DNA from: Phyto melanocephala
Taxonomy: Eukaryota; Arthropoda; Insecta; Diptera; Rhinophoridae
Direction of reading: 5' to 3'
Length of the DNA: 64,000 nucleotides
Assembly (NCBI GenBank): GCA_941918925.1
Contig: OW799234.1
Location: 109,365,884 to 109,429,883 of the forward strand
The notes under the pieces are model-generated. The model had not been told where the DNA came from and searched no databases. It saw nothing but the letters and a program-made list of their open reading frames with translations. A program made the translations under genes and the position numbers. Shown piece by piece: positions 47,538 to 58,600 of this stretch (positions are counted from its first letter, which is position 1; each line of letters begins with the position of its first letter).

Positions 47538-47824
47538 AAACTACTAATAGACCGTGTGGTACACAAACGTCTACACTCGAAATTATGTAACTAAAACTAA
47601 ATTGTATTGATATTCTAATATTGTTCTGAAAAGATAACAGTGCAATGTGCTTATTATTAAAATATTATTTTCATTGGGAATTTATAAGATTTACACACGA
47701 AAATAATTATGATTGCTGTAACCAAAATTATTTCCAATATATATATAAATTATTTTTTCATATATGTTTCCTGCAATAGAAGGTTCATGACTCAAAAAAA
47801 AAATCGGTAAAAGAACTCAGTCAT
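47538..47824. other. No feature seen
   Basis: Short A/T-rich spacer. Confidence 0.3.
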
Positions 47825-48095
47825 TTGATTTATAATAAATGAAGTTCCCACAATGTTGGTTAGGTGCATTTCTGGTGTTGAAATAATTTCGATATGCTCG
47901 TTGCGTCAGTAAAATTGAGCGCCCATTGAAAAAGTAAAATTCTACCACTTTCGTTCGTTGCTCAGTCGTCAAATGTTGCATGGTGGTGTAACACGAATCG
48001 ATGAATAAAATCTGAAAAAAAAATAAAATAAAAATATCAATAAACAAAAAAGTTATTCAATTTTTACACTTAGGCGTGATTTTTGGTCCACCCTG
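47825..48095 (-). pseudogene. mariner element, 5' fragment with HTH start
   Basis: The right end reads inward CAGGGTGGACCAAAAATCAC, with TA outside (48096-48097), a classic mariner terminus. About 115 bp in, the gene starts MQHLTTEQRTKVVEFYFF, then NGRSILLTQRAYRNYFNTRN and APNQH. This is the N-terminal HTH of a lineage distinct from the copies at 17-21 kb. It breaks off near 47825; the rest of the element is gone. Confidence 0.8.
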
Positions 48096-48339
48096 TATAC
48101 AAAATAAAATTATAAAATTTTATTTTCGAATCGCATTACAGGTAAAATATGAATGAGCTTTTGCCGCTATAAATAGCAATGAGTGTGTGGGTAGAGAGAT
48201 ATCATAAAACCAAATTACAGAGAATATTATATATCTAAGCGATGGGAAACATCACTGAGGTAACATGTTACAGAATCTCAATAAGATATCAGGACATTAA
48301 CTGTATCACCATAAAAGCAGAAGACAGATAATGGGGCGA

Positions 48340-48690
48340 AATAACGAGAGTAAGACACACACAAGACTATCGGAAGCAGCTCTCAAAATTGACTTGGAGG
48401 TAAATAGTGGCTAAACGAAAACCATAAGGATTACCGTAAACAAGGATCAGCTTATTAAAATCTACAACAAAGAAATAAAAGATTTAGATAATTTGGCTGC
48501 ATCCTGTCAGCAACTGGTCTTACAAGTGGAAAACCGAATAAGAAAAGCTAAGGGTGTTTTTGCTAATTTAGTCACCAGTCAATCGTCAGTCATTGGTCAA
48601 TTATCAATGGTCCTTGGAACAAAAAAAAAACATCTTCAATGTATGCGTAAAGTCTGTTTTATTGAATGGTTTTGAAAGAGGGCTTACTAT
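48340..48690 (+). pseudogene. Non-LTR reverse transcriptase, C-terminal fragment
   Basis: The frame reads LSEAALKIDLEVNSG, a stop and TKTIRI (the usual LxVNxxKTK motif). It continues with VENRIRKAKGVFANL and, after a shift at an A run near 48627, KNIFNVCVKSVLLNGFE, matching the FNxxVKSVLLYGxE motif of RT thumb regions. The catalytic YADD region is not seen upstream. One stop and one frameshift, so inactive. Could be RTE- or CR1-like; the clade is not certain. Confidence 0.65.
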
Positions 48691-48819
48691 TAGCAATATA
48701 ACTAACATGCTGCAAGTGCTCATGTTATTTACCTTCGAAGTGTAAATAAAGTGAATATATGTGGTGGCCTCAAACAAACTGACGAAGGGGTAAAACAACT
48801 ATATGAAAAATTTTGCCAG

Positions 48820-49145
48820 AACTCATTACTATTTAATTATGGAAGTAAAATTGATTTTGTGAAGTTTTTAAAAAATACCTGAAAATTTATATTTTTTTAC
48901 ATGCAATTTCTGTGAAGGATTTTGGTCATTATGGGCAAATATGAAGATGGCACTCAATACCGCTATATGGAAAGTATAGACAAGGGCCATTACTACCACA
49001 TTATGGAAGAATAATTCTTGAATTGATTTTTTGAAGTTATTAGAAAATTCTTGAAAATTTATATTTTCTTATTTTTTCAAAATTTTTTAAAAACTTTACA
49101 AAATCAATTCAGAAATTTAACTTCCATAATGTGGTAGTAGAAAAC
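48820..49145. repeat. Fold-back repeat (TACTACCACATTATGGAAG)
   Basis: TACTACCACATTATGGAAG (48990) is matched by CTTCCATAATGTGGTAGTA (49120). Inside lie GAATTGATTTT and its near complement AAAATCAATTC. A further partial copy of the right arm in the opposite direction lies at 48828-48880 (AATTATGGAAGTAAAATTGA). No target duplication identified. Confidence 0.6.
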
Positions 49146-49327
49146 TTTTTAACAATATTACTATAACGTTTTCAAAAAACCCACATTATATTTAGAACCG
49201 TTTAAAATTACATATAAGCATTAAGTAATAATTAAAACAAAAATATTATTACAAAGCACTCAAGCTATAAAAGCCTCTTTTATAATAATTTCCTTTCCGC
49301 TGTTCTTCTTCTTGTTGAAAATGCTAA

Positions 49328-49373
<46 letters not shown>

Positions 49374-50651
49374 AGGCTTTAAGTGCTTGAATCAATTGAA
49401 TATATTGCAACCTAATAAATTTAAGGCTGTATTGAAAAAACTTGTTTAATTTTCATAAAGTATTTTTAACATTTAACAAAATGCCGCTTCTCATATTAAC
49501 TGTGCCAATAACAAAACCGCTATTAAAATAAAAAGTGTATTTTATTTAATTTTGTTTTTCATACATAATGTGCTATTGAAAAAAATAATAATAATATATA
49601 AAAAACAACATGATTTTATAATAAAGTGCAAAGCACAACCTCATTAAGAGTACAGAATTAATTAAAAAATTATAAATTACATGTTTAATTTTTTACTATT
49701 TCTGCATAAAAACACAAAATAAAAAGATCCTACAAAACACACATTCGAACGCATACTTATGTTTACTGATATTTGTATATACCAACACATACAGACATAT
49801 GCTTTTGTAATAGCAACTTGACCCTAATAAACAGTAATAATAAAAAAACAGGTGGAATTATAAACAATAAGAGCGACAGCAGTGCAGCAACAGCAAATTT
49901 TTTTTTTAATAAAAATTTAATGAACATTTGTTTAAATATTCCATTTAACAGAAAAAAGTTTAAAACAAGTATCCATTTAATTTGTTAAATTAAATTTTTA
50001 TAAAACTCACAAAAACGGCTTTTATTAATGTTGTTTAATATTGAGTTAGAAAAAAATATATAAATAAAAAAAAAAATAAATAAAATACAAGCGAAATTAA
50101 CATGTTTTTTTTCAAGCTGTGCGTTTTACTAGAACGCAGAGTAAACTAAAGAAATAGAAATATTGGCAGGACCCACAAAAAGCACTTGCATACTTGTCAA
50201 ACGAGTTTCCATTCAGATCTAGTATCACTATTATTTAGCTTTTGTTTTTTTTTAGTGCTTTGGCACAAATATGTGAGTTAAGTGCGCGTGTATGTGTTTG
50301 AAAAAACGTTGTGCCAAAGGATTAACATTTTTGTTAAACAATATATTCGAAAAAAAACTTACAAATTTCTGTGAAATTAAAGATCCAAAGAAAAAACCAA
50401 AAGCTTAGTATCCGCGTAAAGAAGAAAAGTTTTATACCAACAAAGTGTAAGAATAAAAAGTGTTTTTGAACAATGTGCAAATGAAAATTGTGGGTTGTTT
50501 TGTGTGTTTGTTGTGGATTAAAATTAAGGTGACCTTATTAGTTTTTTCTATATACTTATATTTATATTTTTAATATATTTTATTTTGAAAGATTAAGTAC
50601 AGCAAATTCAAGGGCAACATGAAAGTAAACGTTCGTTAAATTATTATTAGT
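49146..50651. other. A/T-rich, no gene recognised
   Basis: Contains an AT dinucleotide run (49329-49367). At 50215-50529, less A/T-rich sequence with a TTCAGAT initiator-like site and an AAG|GTGACC donor-like site could be an untranslated exon, but support is weak. Confidence 0.3.
49329..49367. repeat. AT dinucleotide microsatellite
   Basis: About 19 uninterrupted TA/AT units. Confidence 0.95.
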
Positions 50652-51230
50652 TTTAATACTCTTCACTTGTGGTGTCAAGGGTACATATCGATGGTCGCAA
50701 GTAGAAAAGCCCTAACTCGAATAATTATAACTTCACAGGACAAGAAAAAAAACGTAATAGAGATCATTTCATCATATTGTAATTTCTTCTGATAAACTGC
50801 GTACAAAGTTTGTATTTTTATACTATTGCTTTGAATTTCCTGTCGAAGCGTTTTTGTGTGAAATATATTGGAGTATATTGAAATCAGTGTAACACTCAAA
50901 AAACACGAATTATTGTCCTTCTGCTTGTTAAAAATGATATATATGGCTTTGTCATTCTATTTATTTATTTTTTTACATTTCAACATTGTTTTGTATTGGG
51001 TTGGAAATAAGCCCAATAAAGCAAACATATATTTTCTGAAAGCTTATGAATAAGAGAGTCGATTAATTAATGATCGATTGTTGTTAAACTAGTCTATTGA
51101 AAATATACGGAAAATCTTTGCTATTTAAATCCATTACAATTGCTTTAAGACTTTCTGAGATATAAGCAAATAAACATGATTTTCCAAAATATTTCATTAA
51201 TAAATGTCAATTATTTTCAGGACGAGGATA
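50652..51230 (-). mobile_element. Partial DINE-like element
   Basis: TAATACTCTTCACTTGTGGT at the start, TATGGCTTTGTCATTC near 50941, and TATATTTTCTGAAAGC with GAGAGTCGATTAATTAATGA near 51026-51075. These are diverged 3' blocks in minus orientation. It stops without a 5' head; see 51950-52280. Confidence 0.45.
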
Positions 51231-51289
51231 ATTTATATATACATTTGGTGTTATTTGTAAAAAACTTTGGACAAATCTCTCACAAAACG

Positions 51290-51806
51290 TCAAAGTTATA
51301 AGAAAAAATTGTCTAGAAGCTGAAAAAAATTGATTTTCTTTTGTAAATTTTTGTAATATATATTTAAAAAAAAATTTGCCTATAACTTTACCGATTAGGG
51401 CCCGTTTTATCCAAAATTGTTCACGAATATCTCTAGAGGCATATTACACCTACAAATAGTAGCAAAGGTACCTATAAATTATTTTATGGCTGACAAATTT
51501 TAATTTTGGTGGTGAAAATATGTTTTTTTGCTCATATCTCAAAAAGTAATTGAGCGATTGTGCTGAATTTCAATAGCGACTCCTTCCCGGATATTTCCAA
51601 AAGATTGATACCATATACAGATCTGCTTCAAAAAGTTGATTTCAACCAACACACGGACAGACGGACAGACTGTCAGGGCTTAATCGACTCCTCTATTTAT
51701 AAGCTTTCAGAAAATATATACTTTATGGGGTCGGAAATGAAAATTGTAGAAATCACAAACGGAATGACAAAGCTTTATATACCCTTGTGCACCACAGGGG
51801 TATAAT
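51290..51806 (+). mobile_element. DINE-1-like element, 3' part well preserved
   Basis: GCTCATATCTCAAAAAGTAA, CGGATATTTCCAAAAGATTG, AACACACGGACAGACGGACA, GGGCTTAATCGACTCCTC, CTTTATGGGGTCGGAAATGA and ACAAACGGAATGACAAAGC, ending GTGCACCACAGGGGTATA. The 81-codon frame across it is shared only because the repeat is conserved; I do not take it as a protein. Confidence 0.7.
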
Positions 51807-51949
51807 AAATTTATATTTTTGAAATATATCAAGTTAACTTAGATCTAGAGTATTTTTATGATATGCTAAAGATATAAAAATTTAAGCCGTATTGTCGTAA
51901 ACTATTGCTGATATAAACTGAAAAATTGGTTAGAAACTAACTTAGTGCC

Positions 51950-52280
51950 ATTCCAAAATGCCGTACAATAAATGTATGAAATCCAGTTATTAAAACTGTA
52001 CCCCCTTGGTATTAGGCGAAAGCGCAGAATGCAGTAAACTATGAACAAGCTAAATTCCAATATGGTTCCCTAAACAAAATTGCGGATAATTTATTTTACT
52101 CGAATTAATTACTGTGGCCTCTAAGGGAAAGGGATTGACTAGTACAATACAGCTTTTTATATTAAAACTCCAAATCAAAGATGGTGTCGAAAATTATAGA
52201 GCAAGAAAGCGTATAATATTAGAAGCGTATAATATCAGATTTCGCACTATCAAAAATATAATTGTTGCTTGTTACTTTTT
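51950..52280 (-). mobile_element. DINE-like element, 5' part
   Basis: Matches the 5' half of the copy at 1256-1777 in the same orientation: AATGCCGTACAATAAATGTA, CCCCTTGGTATTAGGCGAAA, GGGATTGACTAGTACAATAC, CAGATTTCGCACTATC and a decayed TTGCTTGTTAC head. With 50652-51230 it may be one element split by the copy at 51290-51806. Confidence 0.5.
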
Positions 52281-52283
52281 AAG

Positions 52284-53437
52284 AAAATAAAATGTGTTTA
52301 TTAATCTGATACAAAGGGGCACTAGCATTACTGTAAAAAAATAAGTTTCTATTTTCTAAAAATATCCTACTAATGGAAATTTTTTATAAATGACCTGCTT
52401 ATCAAAGCTTTTGCAACATCGTTAGAAGTTTTATAACAAGTTATAATTTATTGTAAATTCCCCTAATAAATAGAACAGATTTAAAATATATTTTTAAATA
52501 ATTTTTTTAAGCCTTTGCTACAATAAACAAAAGTTTTAATAAGTTTAATTTTAATTTGCACACAAGTGTCAATTGATTTAAGTAAGTAATACAGATATTT
52601 TTATACTTTCAAAAGGTGCTTTTTGATTTGTCGTATTTTTATTTTGTTGAAAAGCTTTAAACGCAACAACTACAGTGTTTGAATTTTTTACAATGCATTT
52701 TAATTTGTTGCATTAAACTTAATCCCAATATTATAACATATTAGAAAATTTTTTTTGAAACCATACAAATCCTGTCTGAGTATTAGATGTACGTTTTGGA
52801 AATCTATTCGAAAAAATTGGCACTCTAGTCAAGAAGTTGGCCTCTTTATTTATTTTTTAATCCACATGAGACAAATAAAATAATAAACGTTGTCATACGG
52901 AATGCACACAATTGTATAATGAGTGTGAGTGAGTGCATGAACGAATAAGGGTAAGTAGAGTTACAGTTGTGTTTTTGTCACTGTTCATGTTCGTGTTCAC
53001 GTCATGTTTTTATTACATTCACAATTCTTGTCTACTTAAACTCTTACTTAACATAAAAAAAAACGTTTAATTTTAAACAACAATAAAATGTCGGATTTAA
53101 GGGTATAGTCCTTACTGATGGTTACATTTTTCATCCAGCAAAAAAAAAAAAGTTCGTAAAATTGCACTAAACGGAGGAAAAGAACACTTGCATTAACAAG
53201 AATATTAACACAATAATGTGTGACTAATTGGGAAAATTTCACGTATAATTTTTTTTATTTATTATTATTATTTTTACACTTTTTTGATTTAACCTAATTT
53301 AACTTTAGAAAAACTTTTAATAAGATTTGATGAAAAATTAACCACTCTTTTTGATCAGTGGTGCGTATGAGTGTTTATAGAATTGTAGAATATTAATGAT
53401 ACGACATGTAATCAGACTTTTATACTAAAATACATAA
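52284..53437. other. A/T-rich, no gene recognised
   Basis: AATAAGG|GTAAGT near 52948 is a good donor-like site but no exon around it is supported. Confidence 0.3.
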
Positions 53438-53445
53438 TCCGCATC

Positions 53446-54698
53446 TAGGGTTTGGGAACCGGGTATTCCCGGAAAAATTTTGCTCTTATTCCCGGGAAAA
53501 CGGGAAATAAAAAATATGTAGTATATAAGGAAATATATTTAATTTTGTTTTTAATTTCTTATCTGTATTGGTAAATTTAGAGAATATTTGAATAAAAAGT
53601 TTGTTAGCTTTTTTTAATTGTTAAGTATTTACAACTTTTCTCAAATACGAATATGGAAAAGAAAAACAAACATCGTCTGTCAAAAATATTTCACGCCAAA
53701 GTTAACGACTTTCTGGAATTATTTTTAATAAGTGCTTATAAATTTCAAGTGAATCAATTATAAACATACATAATTAAATATTTTTTTGTATAAATATTTT
53801 TTTTATAACAACCGTAAAACCAGTAGTTTCCGTGTTTCTTTTTTATAAATATAATCGCATGTACAAATTGTTTTTAAAAGTGGTCACAGAATTTGTAAGT
53901 ATATTTTTTTTTTTATGATTGAATTTTTTTTATAATACTTTTTTTATAAAATTCACTTTGTTTAGAAGCAAAATGTCTGAAGTCTGGAACTATTTTCAAA
54001 AAGTAGACAACGCAGCACAATGTAATATTTTCTTGAAAAGGTTCATGTCCAAGGGCAGTAGTACTAGTGGTCTCATACGGCACCTTCTTTTGGTTCATAA
54101 AATAAAATTTGAAAGGGATTCTTCAACACCTGCACCAAGTAAAAAAATAATTCCACCATTAAAAGTTTTTTAGACACCCAAACATTACCAGAAATTTGTT
54201 CAAAATTGGCAGCAGTCGATGGAATATCTATTCGAACAATTTGACAAAGTTCTTTTATCAGTCAAAATTTTTTCAGTAAAAATATGACATTACCAAAATT
54301 AAACTGATGTTAAAAACATCGTAATAAAATATTACAACGCCGTTAAAAATACGATGGTGAAAACAATATCGAGTCAAATTTGTGACAATTTGTGGTTTGC
54401 TCTTGTATTAGACGAGTGGAGTAGTGTTGCCCAAACAAAGTATCTGTTTACATGGCAATAATTATTTTTATAATTTGGGTTAAGTTTATATTGCCGGAAG
54501 ATGTAATGCTGACACAATAAGGACTGTAATAGAAAATAAACTTCTATTAAAACAATGACTTATTAACCAAATCGTGATGTTAAAGTTAACAAACATTATT
54601 AATTTTTAAAGAAATATTATTTTCGGGAATCCCTGGAAGACAATTTTTTAATTCCCGTTTCCCTGTAAAGTAAAAAGACCGGGAAATCCCAAACCCTA
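53446..54698 (+). mobile_element. hAT-type transposon, deletion derivative
   Basis: Ends TAGGGTTTGGGA and TCCCAAACCCTA are inverted repeats. TCCGCATC (53438-53445) and TCCGCAGC (54699-54706) are an 8-bp duplication with one change. CCCGG(G)A motifs cluster inside both ends. It holds the 5' part of a hAT transposase gene only. 1.25 kb, against 2.5-4 kb for intact hAT elements. Confidence 0.88.
53973..54510 (+). pseudogene. hAT transposase pseudogene, N-terminal part
   Basis: Starts MSEVWNYFQKVD at 53973, then a BED zinc finger: the first Cys is present, the second Cys of the pair is Phe, and GSSTSGLIRHLLLVH supplies both His. After a stop at 54171 and frame changes come TLPEICSKLAAVDGISIRTI (54183-54242), DVKNIVIKYYNAVKNTM, and LVLDEWSS near 54410, which holds the first catalytic Asp of the hAT RNase H fold. 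A remnant of the NLGL motif follows. The rest of the core and the C-terminal dimerisation domain are deleted. Confidence 0.8.
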
Positions 54699-54749
54699 TC
54701 CGCAGCATAAAACAAGCATTCAACAAATAAAAAAATTTTAAATCAAATA

Positions 54750-55155
54750 TACCCAGCAAAAAAAATTGGAAGTAGTGCAAAGCGAATTACATTTACAAGA
54801 CTTCTATATCAATTGTGTAAAAGCATTAATTCGAAATGACTTCCTAACTGCAAAATAATTTGTCATAAATGATGTGATTAAAAATAAATTCAACATCATG
54901 CAAAATATTTTAAAGAATTCATGTAAACAAAAAAATTTAACACATGAAATATCCGATACTTGTCACCAAATATGCATGAGTTCCATACACTTATTAGAAT
55001 GGAGTGCATTTCATTGATTTATTTATCTAAGCACATAATCTCCAATGACACGCTAGTGTTGAAATCATTAGCGTTTTCACCTAAATTTAATCACTACGTC
55101 ACCAGTTGAACCCCTGCAAAATCACTTTTATGTCATAGATTTTTTTGCTGGGTAT
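54750..55155. mobile_element. TACCCAGCAAAA-type MITE, intact
   Basis: Ends TACCCAGCAAAAAAAATT and, read inward from the right, TACCCAGCAAAAAAATCTA. The TA is likely the target duplication. About 405 bp, A/T-rich, no coding frame. It matches 39579-40391 without that copy's insertion. Confidence 0.8.
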
Positions 55156-55288
55156 AAAACATTTTTTATTTCGGAAAATTCTATTAATTTTTAAACAAAA
55201 AACGAAATTGAAATATTAGATAATAACCACAAAAATATATTATTTGAAATATAACTTGCACCAGTATAAGCACTATAAAAATGGTTTA

Positions 55289-55735
55289 TTATACCCACCA
55301 CTAAGAAAATGGTGCGGGGGTACATTTTGTTTGCAATTTAATTTTTAACACACCGAAATTTTTGACCCCATAGAGTATATCTGTGGCTTTGAGCTAAAAG
55401 GGCCAATGTCACTTTTTTGCTCTATGGAGTTAATCATTGCACTAAATTCGATTTTTTGCTCTATTTCATTTATCGTAAAACAGCTAAAGCCATACTTAAC
55501 CTAGAATAGCTTCATAAATAATATGCTGGCCAATGTCACAATGAAAGCACCTATAGAAGTTAAAGTTCAATTACAATTTTCTCAAAAGTAAATATTTTGA
55601 CATTGGCCCTTTTATCTCAAAGCCACAGATATATAATCTGAACACAGTTATCATTTTAGCACTATGTCACTATGTTACACTATGCGCGTGTTAACAGCTC
55701 GGTAGATCTCAAACAAAACTCATAGAGGATGCAAC
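55289..55735 (-). mobile_element. DINE-like element ('ACCCACCACT' end), MITE-interrupted
   Basis: TATACCCACCACTAAGAAAA with a GGTGCGGGGGTA hairpin partner, GACCCCATAGAGTATAT before the MITE, and ATATATAATCTGAACACAG and AGCTCGGTAGATCTC after it, in minus orientation. The 5' half is missing. Confidence 0.5.
55380..55629. mobile_element. TA-flanked MITE, copy 2 (TCTGTGGCTT ends)
   Basis: TCTGTGGCTTTGAGCTAAAA...TCTCAAAGCCACAGA, with TA outside (55378-55379 and 55630-55631). Internal GGCCAATGTCAC is repeated as in copy 1 at 16388. It sits in the GACCCCATAAAGTATATA block of a DINE-like element. Confidence 0.8.
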
Positions 55736-55870
55736 GTTTGATGCATTAGGGCCTACTTCAATGCCCAATTTCTATTATAAAATTAAATGCCTCATAAAAC
55801 CTAAAGAACTATGTGTAAGATCATTAAATTATATTATAACTTATTATATTACCTTGACGGTAAATAAAAC

Positions 55871-56005
55871 CAGGGGCCAAATTACAGCATTCGATCACGA
55901 TCGAAATTTTACTCGAACGATCGAGTTCGCTGTGTTCAAGGTATAGAGATTCTAATAGGAATTTTCAAATTTCGATCACGTTCGTATGCCGTAATTTGCC
56001 CCCAG
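55871..56005. mobile_element. Short MITE with long inverted repeats
   Basis: The left arm CAGGGGCCAAATTACAGCAT continues TCGATCACGATCGAAATTT. The right arm, read inward, is CTGGGGGCAAATTACGGCAT then ACGAACGTGATCGAAATTT. Arms of about 40 bp around a ~55-bp centre that itself contains CGAACGATCGAG. The CAGGGGC start is hAT-like, but no 8-bp duplication was found. Confidence 0.7.
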
Positions 56006-58029
56006 AGCTGTGCTTGGCTTTGTGAAACGTTGGCCTAAAGAGTTCCTTATGTCACAAAAATTTTGTAATTGTTTTTTGTAAGGCCTATTTCGAAGCTTGG
56101 ATCTGTCATTATGTTGGTCATTTCAACGTCATTGAGTCTATTTATAAGCAATTCTTGTTATTTTGTCTACGTGGATTAAACCTAATCCATTTAATTTACC
56201 TTCGTATTTTGCTTTTTTTAAGCTGCCAACTCATTTAATTTTAATTTTAATACAATTACTTGTGAAATGAGCTTTGTTGTTTCAATTAACCACATTATGT
56301 TGAGAGTTCCAAAGCGCCCATCATGAAATTTTTTTCCGATTTTAATTTAATATGTTTAAGGAAATTACAGTAATGCTGATCCATTAATGAGAATGTGTTT
56401 TAAATTTAACAAATTTTATAAATTTATTGACTTTGCATTGAGCCTTTATGTAGTTAAAAGTAAAATAATAATTTCTCTTTAGTCATGATTATCGCAAATT
56501 TATATATTAAATTTAATGTTTTTTCTTTTTCTTTTCTAAATAATGTTGAAATGTATGTATTTAAATTACATTGTCTGTAAAGATTATTTTCATAGGCAAA
56601 TAAATAAATTAATCAAAGATGCTAAGATTCCGAAATTGTTAAATTAATTAGTTAGAAAATTAATGCAATACGCCCACTTAAGACCCACTTCTTCTTCAAT
56701 CTAAATTATATTCCCTACATTGGTAAGGATTTCTAATGCACACATGACTCTTTAGTGAATTATATGCAAATATAAAAATTAATTTGACACGCCTACTTTG
56801 GCCTCTACCTCACACATTAGTCTTTCTCTTTCAGTATTTGTATATAGTTTATATTATTAAAGTTTTTCCATCATTATGGGAATCTGTAACTTTAAATAAA
56901 TTGTGGCGATTATATTTATGAAACGCCCATTTACTTTGTTGTGGTATATTTCAATTTAGTAGAAATCTGTATCACAATTTTCATTTTGTAACGATAGTTT
57001 TACTTACAACACGATGTAATTTTAAGAAAAGGTGAAAGTAACATATTCTCACAAAATTAGTATTATTCTTAATATCCCTCTAGCGACAGAGTCTTTGCGT
57101 CGTTGGGAGTTTTCCTGAAAATATTGTAGTTACGTTGTAGAACAAGATATAAGAAAAAAAGCACTAAAAAAACAAAGAAAGAAAGGGAGGTTATTTTATA
57201 GTGATTACAGTTACTAACAAACAATATTTTATTATATACAAATTTTAAAAAAAATTTCTTTTAGAAAAGTTTTTATACACTTTATATTTTGGATAGTTTT
57301 TTTTACTATTTATTTTGAATATTCTGTCGTGTTACCAATTTTATTTTTCTATAGAAAGAGAAACAAATATCTCTCATTCAATTTTTTTAGAAAAGGTAGG
57401 AGAGCAGTATGCATGGCTTGTAGTTGGACGCAGTTCTTGTTTTATTTCATTAAAATAAATATAAATTGGGCATTAAGATATCCTGTTTCAGTGGAGATTT
57501 TAGTCATTATAAAACTAAAATTTAAAGTAAATATACAAAACTATGGCAAACACATGACGCCGTTTTAAAATTGTAAAAATTTAATGACAAAAAAAAATAT
57601 TTAAGTTTAATATTATAATTGATTTTAGTCTGAAAGCTTAACTCTACATGAAATACTAAAAAAAATTAAGGCCTTGAAACAGGAATTGATAATTACTAAT
57701 AATTAACATATTCTATTTCCATATAAATCCTGAGGTTAATAGATGATACATATTTACGGCTATCACTCAGATGTTGGTACAGAGAGTGCTGATAGTTAAA
57801 TCGTTTTTGCATTTCTCGGTGGTGTAAAGAAATAATTATTATTTTTAAATATTTTCGTTAGTAAAGGATGCTTATAAAAGGTGTTCAATATCGAGGTATA
57901 GAGTTTTGAAATTAATTAAAACAAGAATATTTGTTTTAAATTGGAAAAAAATTTACTTTTATAAAAATATAACCTTTAGGCATTATAATTTAATTATAAC
58001 TTCCGCTATATTAACCTTAGGCCAAATTT
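56006..58029. other. A/T-rich, no gene recognised
   Basis: The 79-codon plus frame 57329-57568 has no recognisable domain. Confidence 0.35.
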
Positions 58030-58600
58030 TTAAAAAAATTTTCCAAAGTTTGTGACTGCATATGGGCAATAACGGGGTGAAAACGTTTGCCTCGGCCTTA
58101 TTGGAATATGTTTCCATAGCAAATAGTATAGTGGCGTTAAAGCGCTTTGAGGCGAACTCATGGATCCGAAATGTAAATCTTTACTATTACCAAACGTTTT
58201 CTTCAATTTTGGGCCAAACTGTGTGACATGTTTCGCTATCTTGTTTGAACAAAAACTCCTATTTATCATGTTTGTTTAATTGATGAACGAGCATTTCAGT
58301 AATGATGTAGTGGTGTCTAAACATAAACCTTAAAATTATCACCACTTCAAATACGGCAGTTTTTGTTCATTGACGTTTATATTCTAATAAAAATTCTCTT
58401 ATAAAAAACGTGTTTAACGGCATTCTTATTATGGGCCCATTCACTGAATTTTGAGGCATCGCCAAAGCGTGAGTATATTGATATTGAAATGTTAAGCGAA
58501 ACTTAGCAGAAAATACCTGACCGCTGACAAAATGTATAGAATTCGAACCACACAATGTTATATGATTGAAGTAAATGTTATACAACAACTGCTAATATTG
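58030..58600 (-). pseudogene. mariner-family transposase relic
   Basis: The minus strand reads ITEMLVHQLNKHDK, a stop, then FLFKQDSETCHT near 58250 (the second catalytic Asp is kept, compare FQQDGATCHT). After stops and a frame change come SSPQSALTPLYYLLWKHI near 58115-58170 (compare WPPRSCDLTPLDYFLW, with the Asp reading Tyr). Upstream, NGPIIRMPL near 58430 may be the VIGPYFFE block. Heavily decayed; no terminal repeats found. Family assignment rests on the order and spacing of these blocks. Confidence 0.5.

Noticed and set aside
50215..50529. Second promoter and first exon
   Set aside because: The initiator-like TTCAGAT has no DPE at +28 and no TATA box; one donor-like site alone is not enough.
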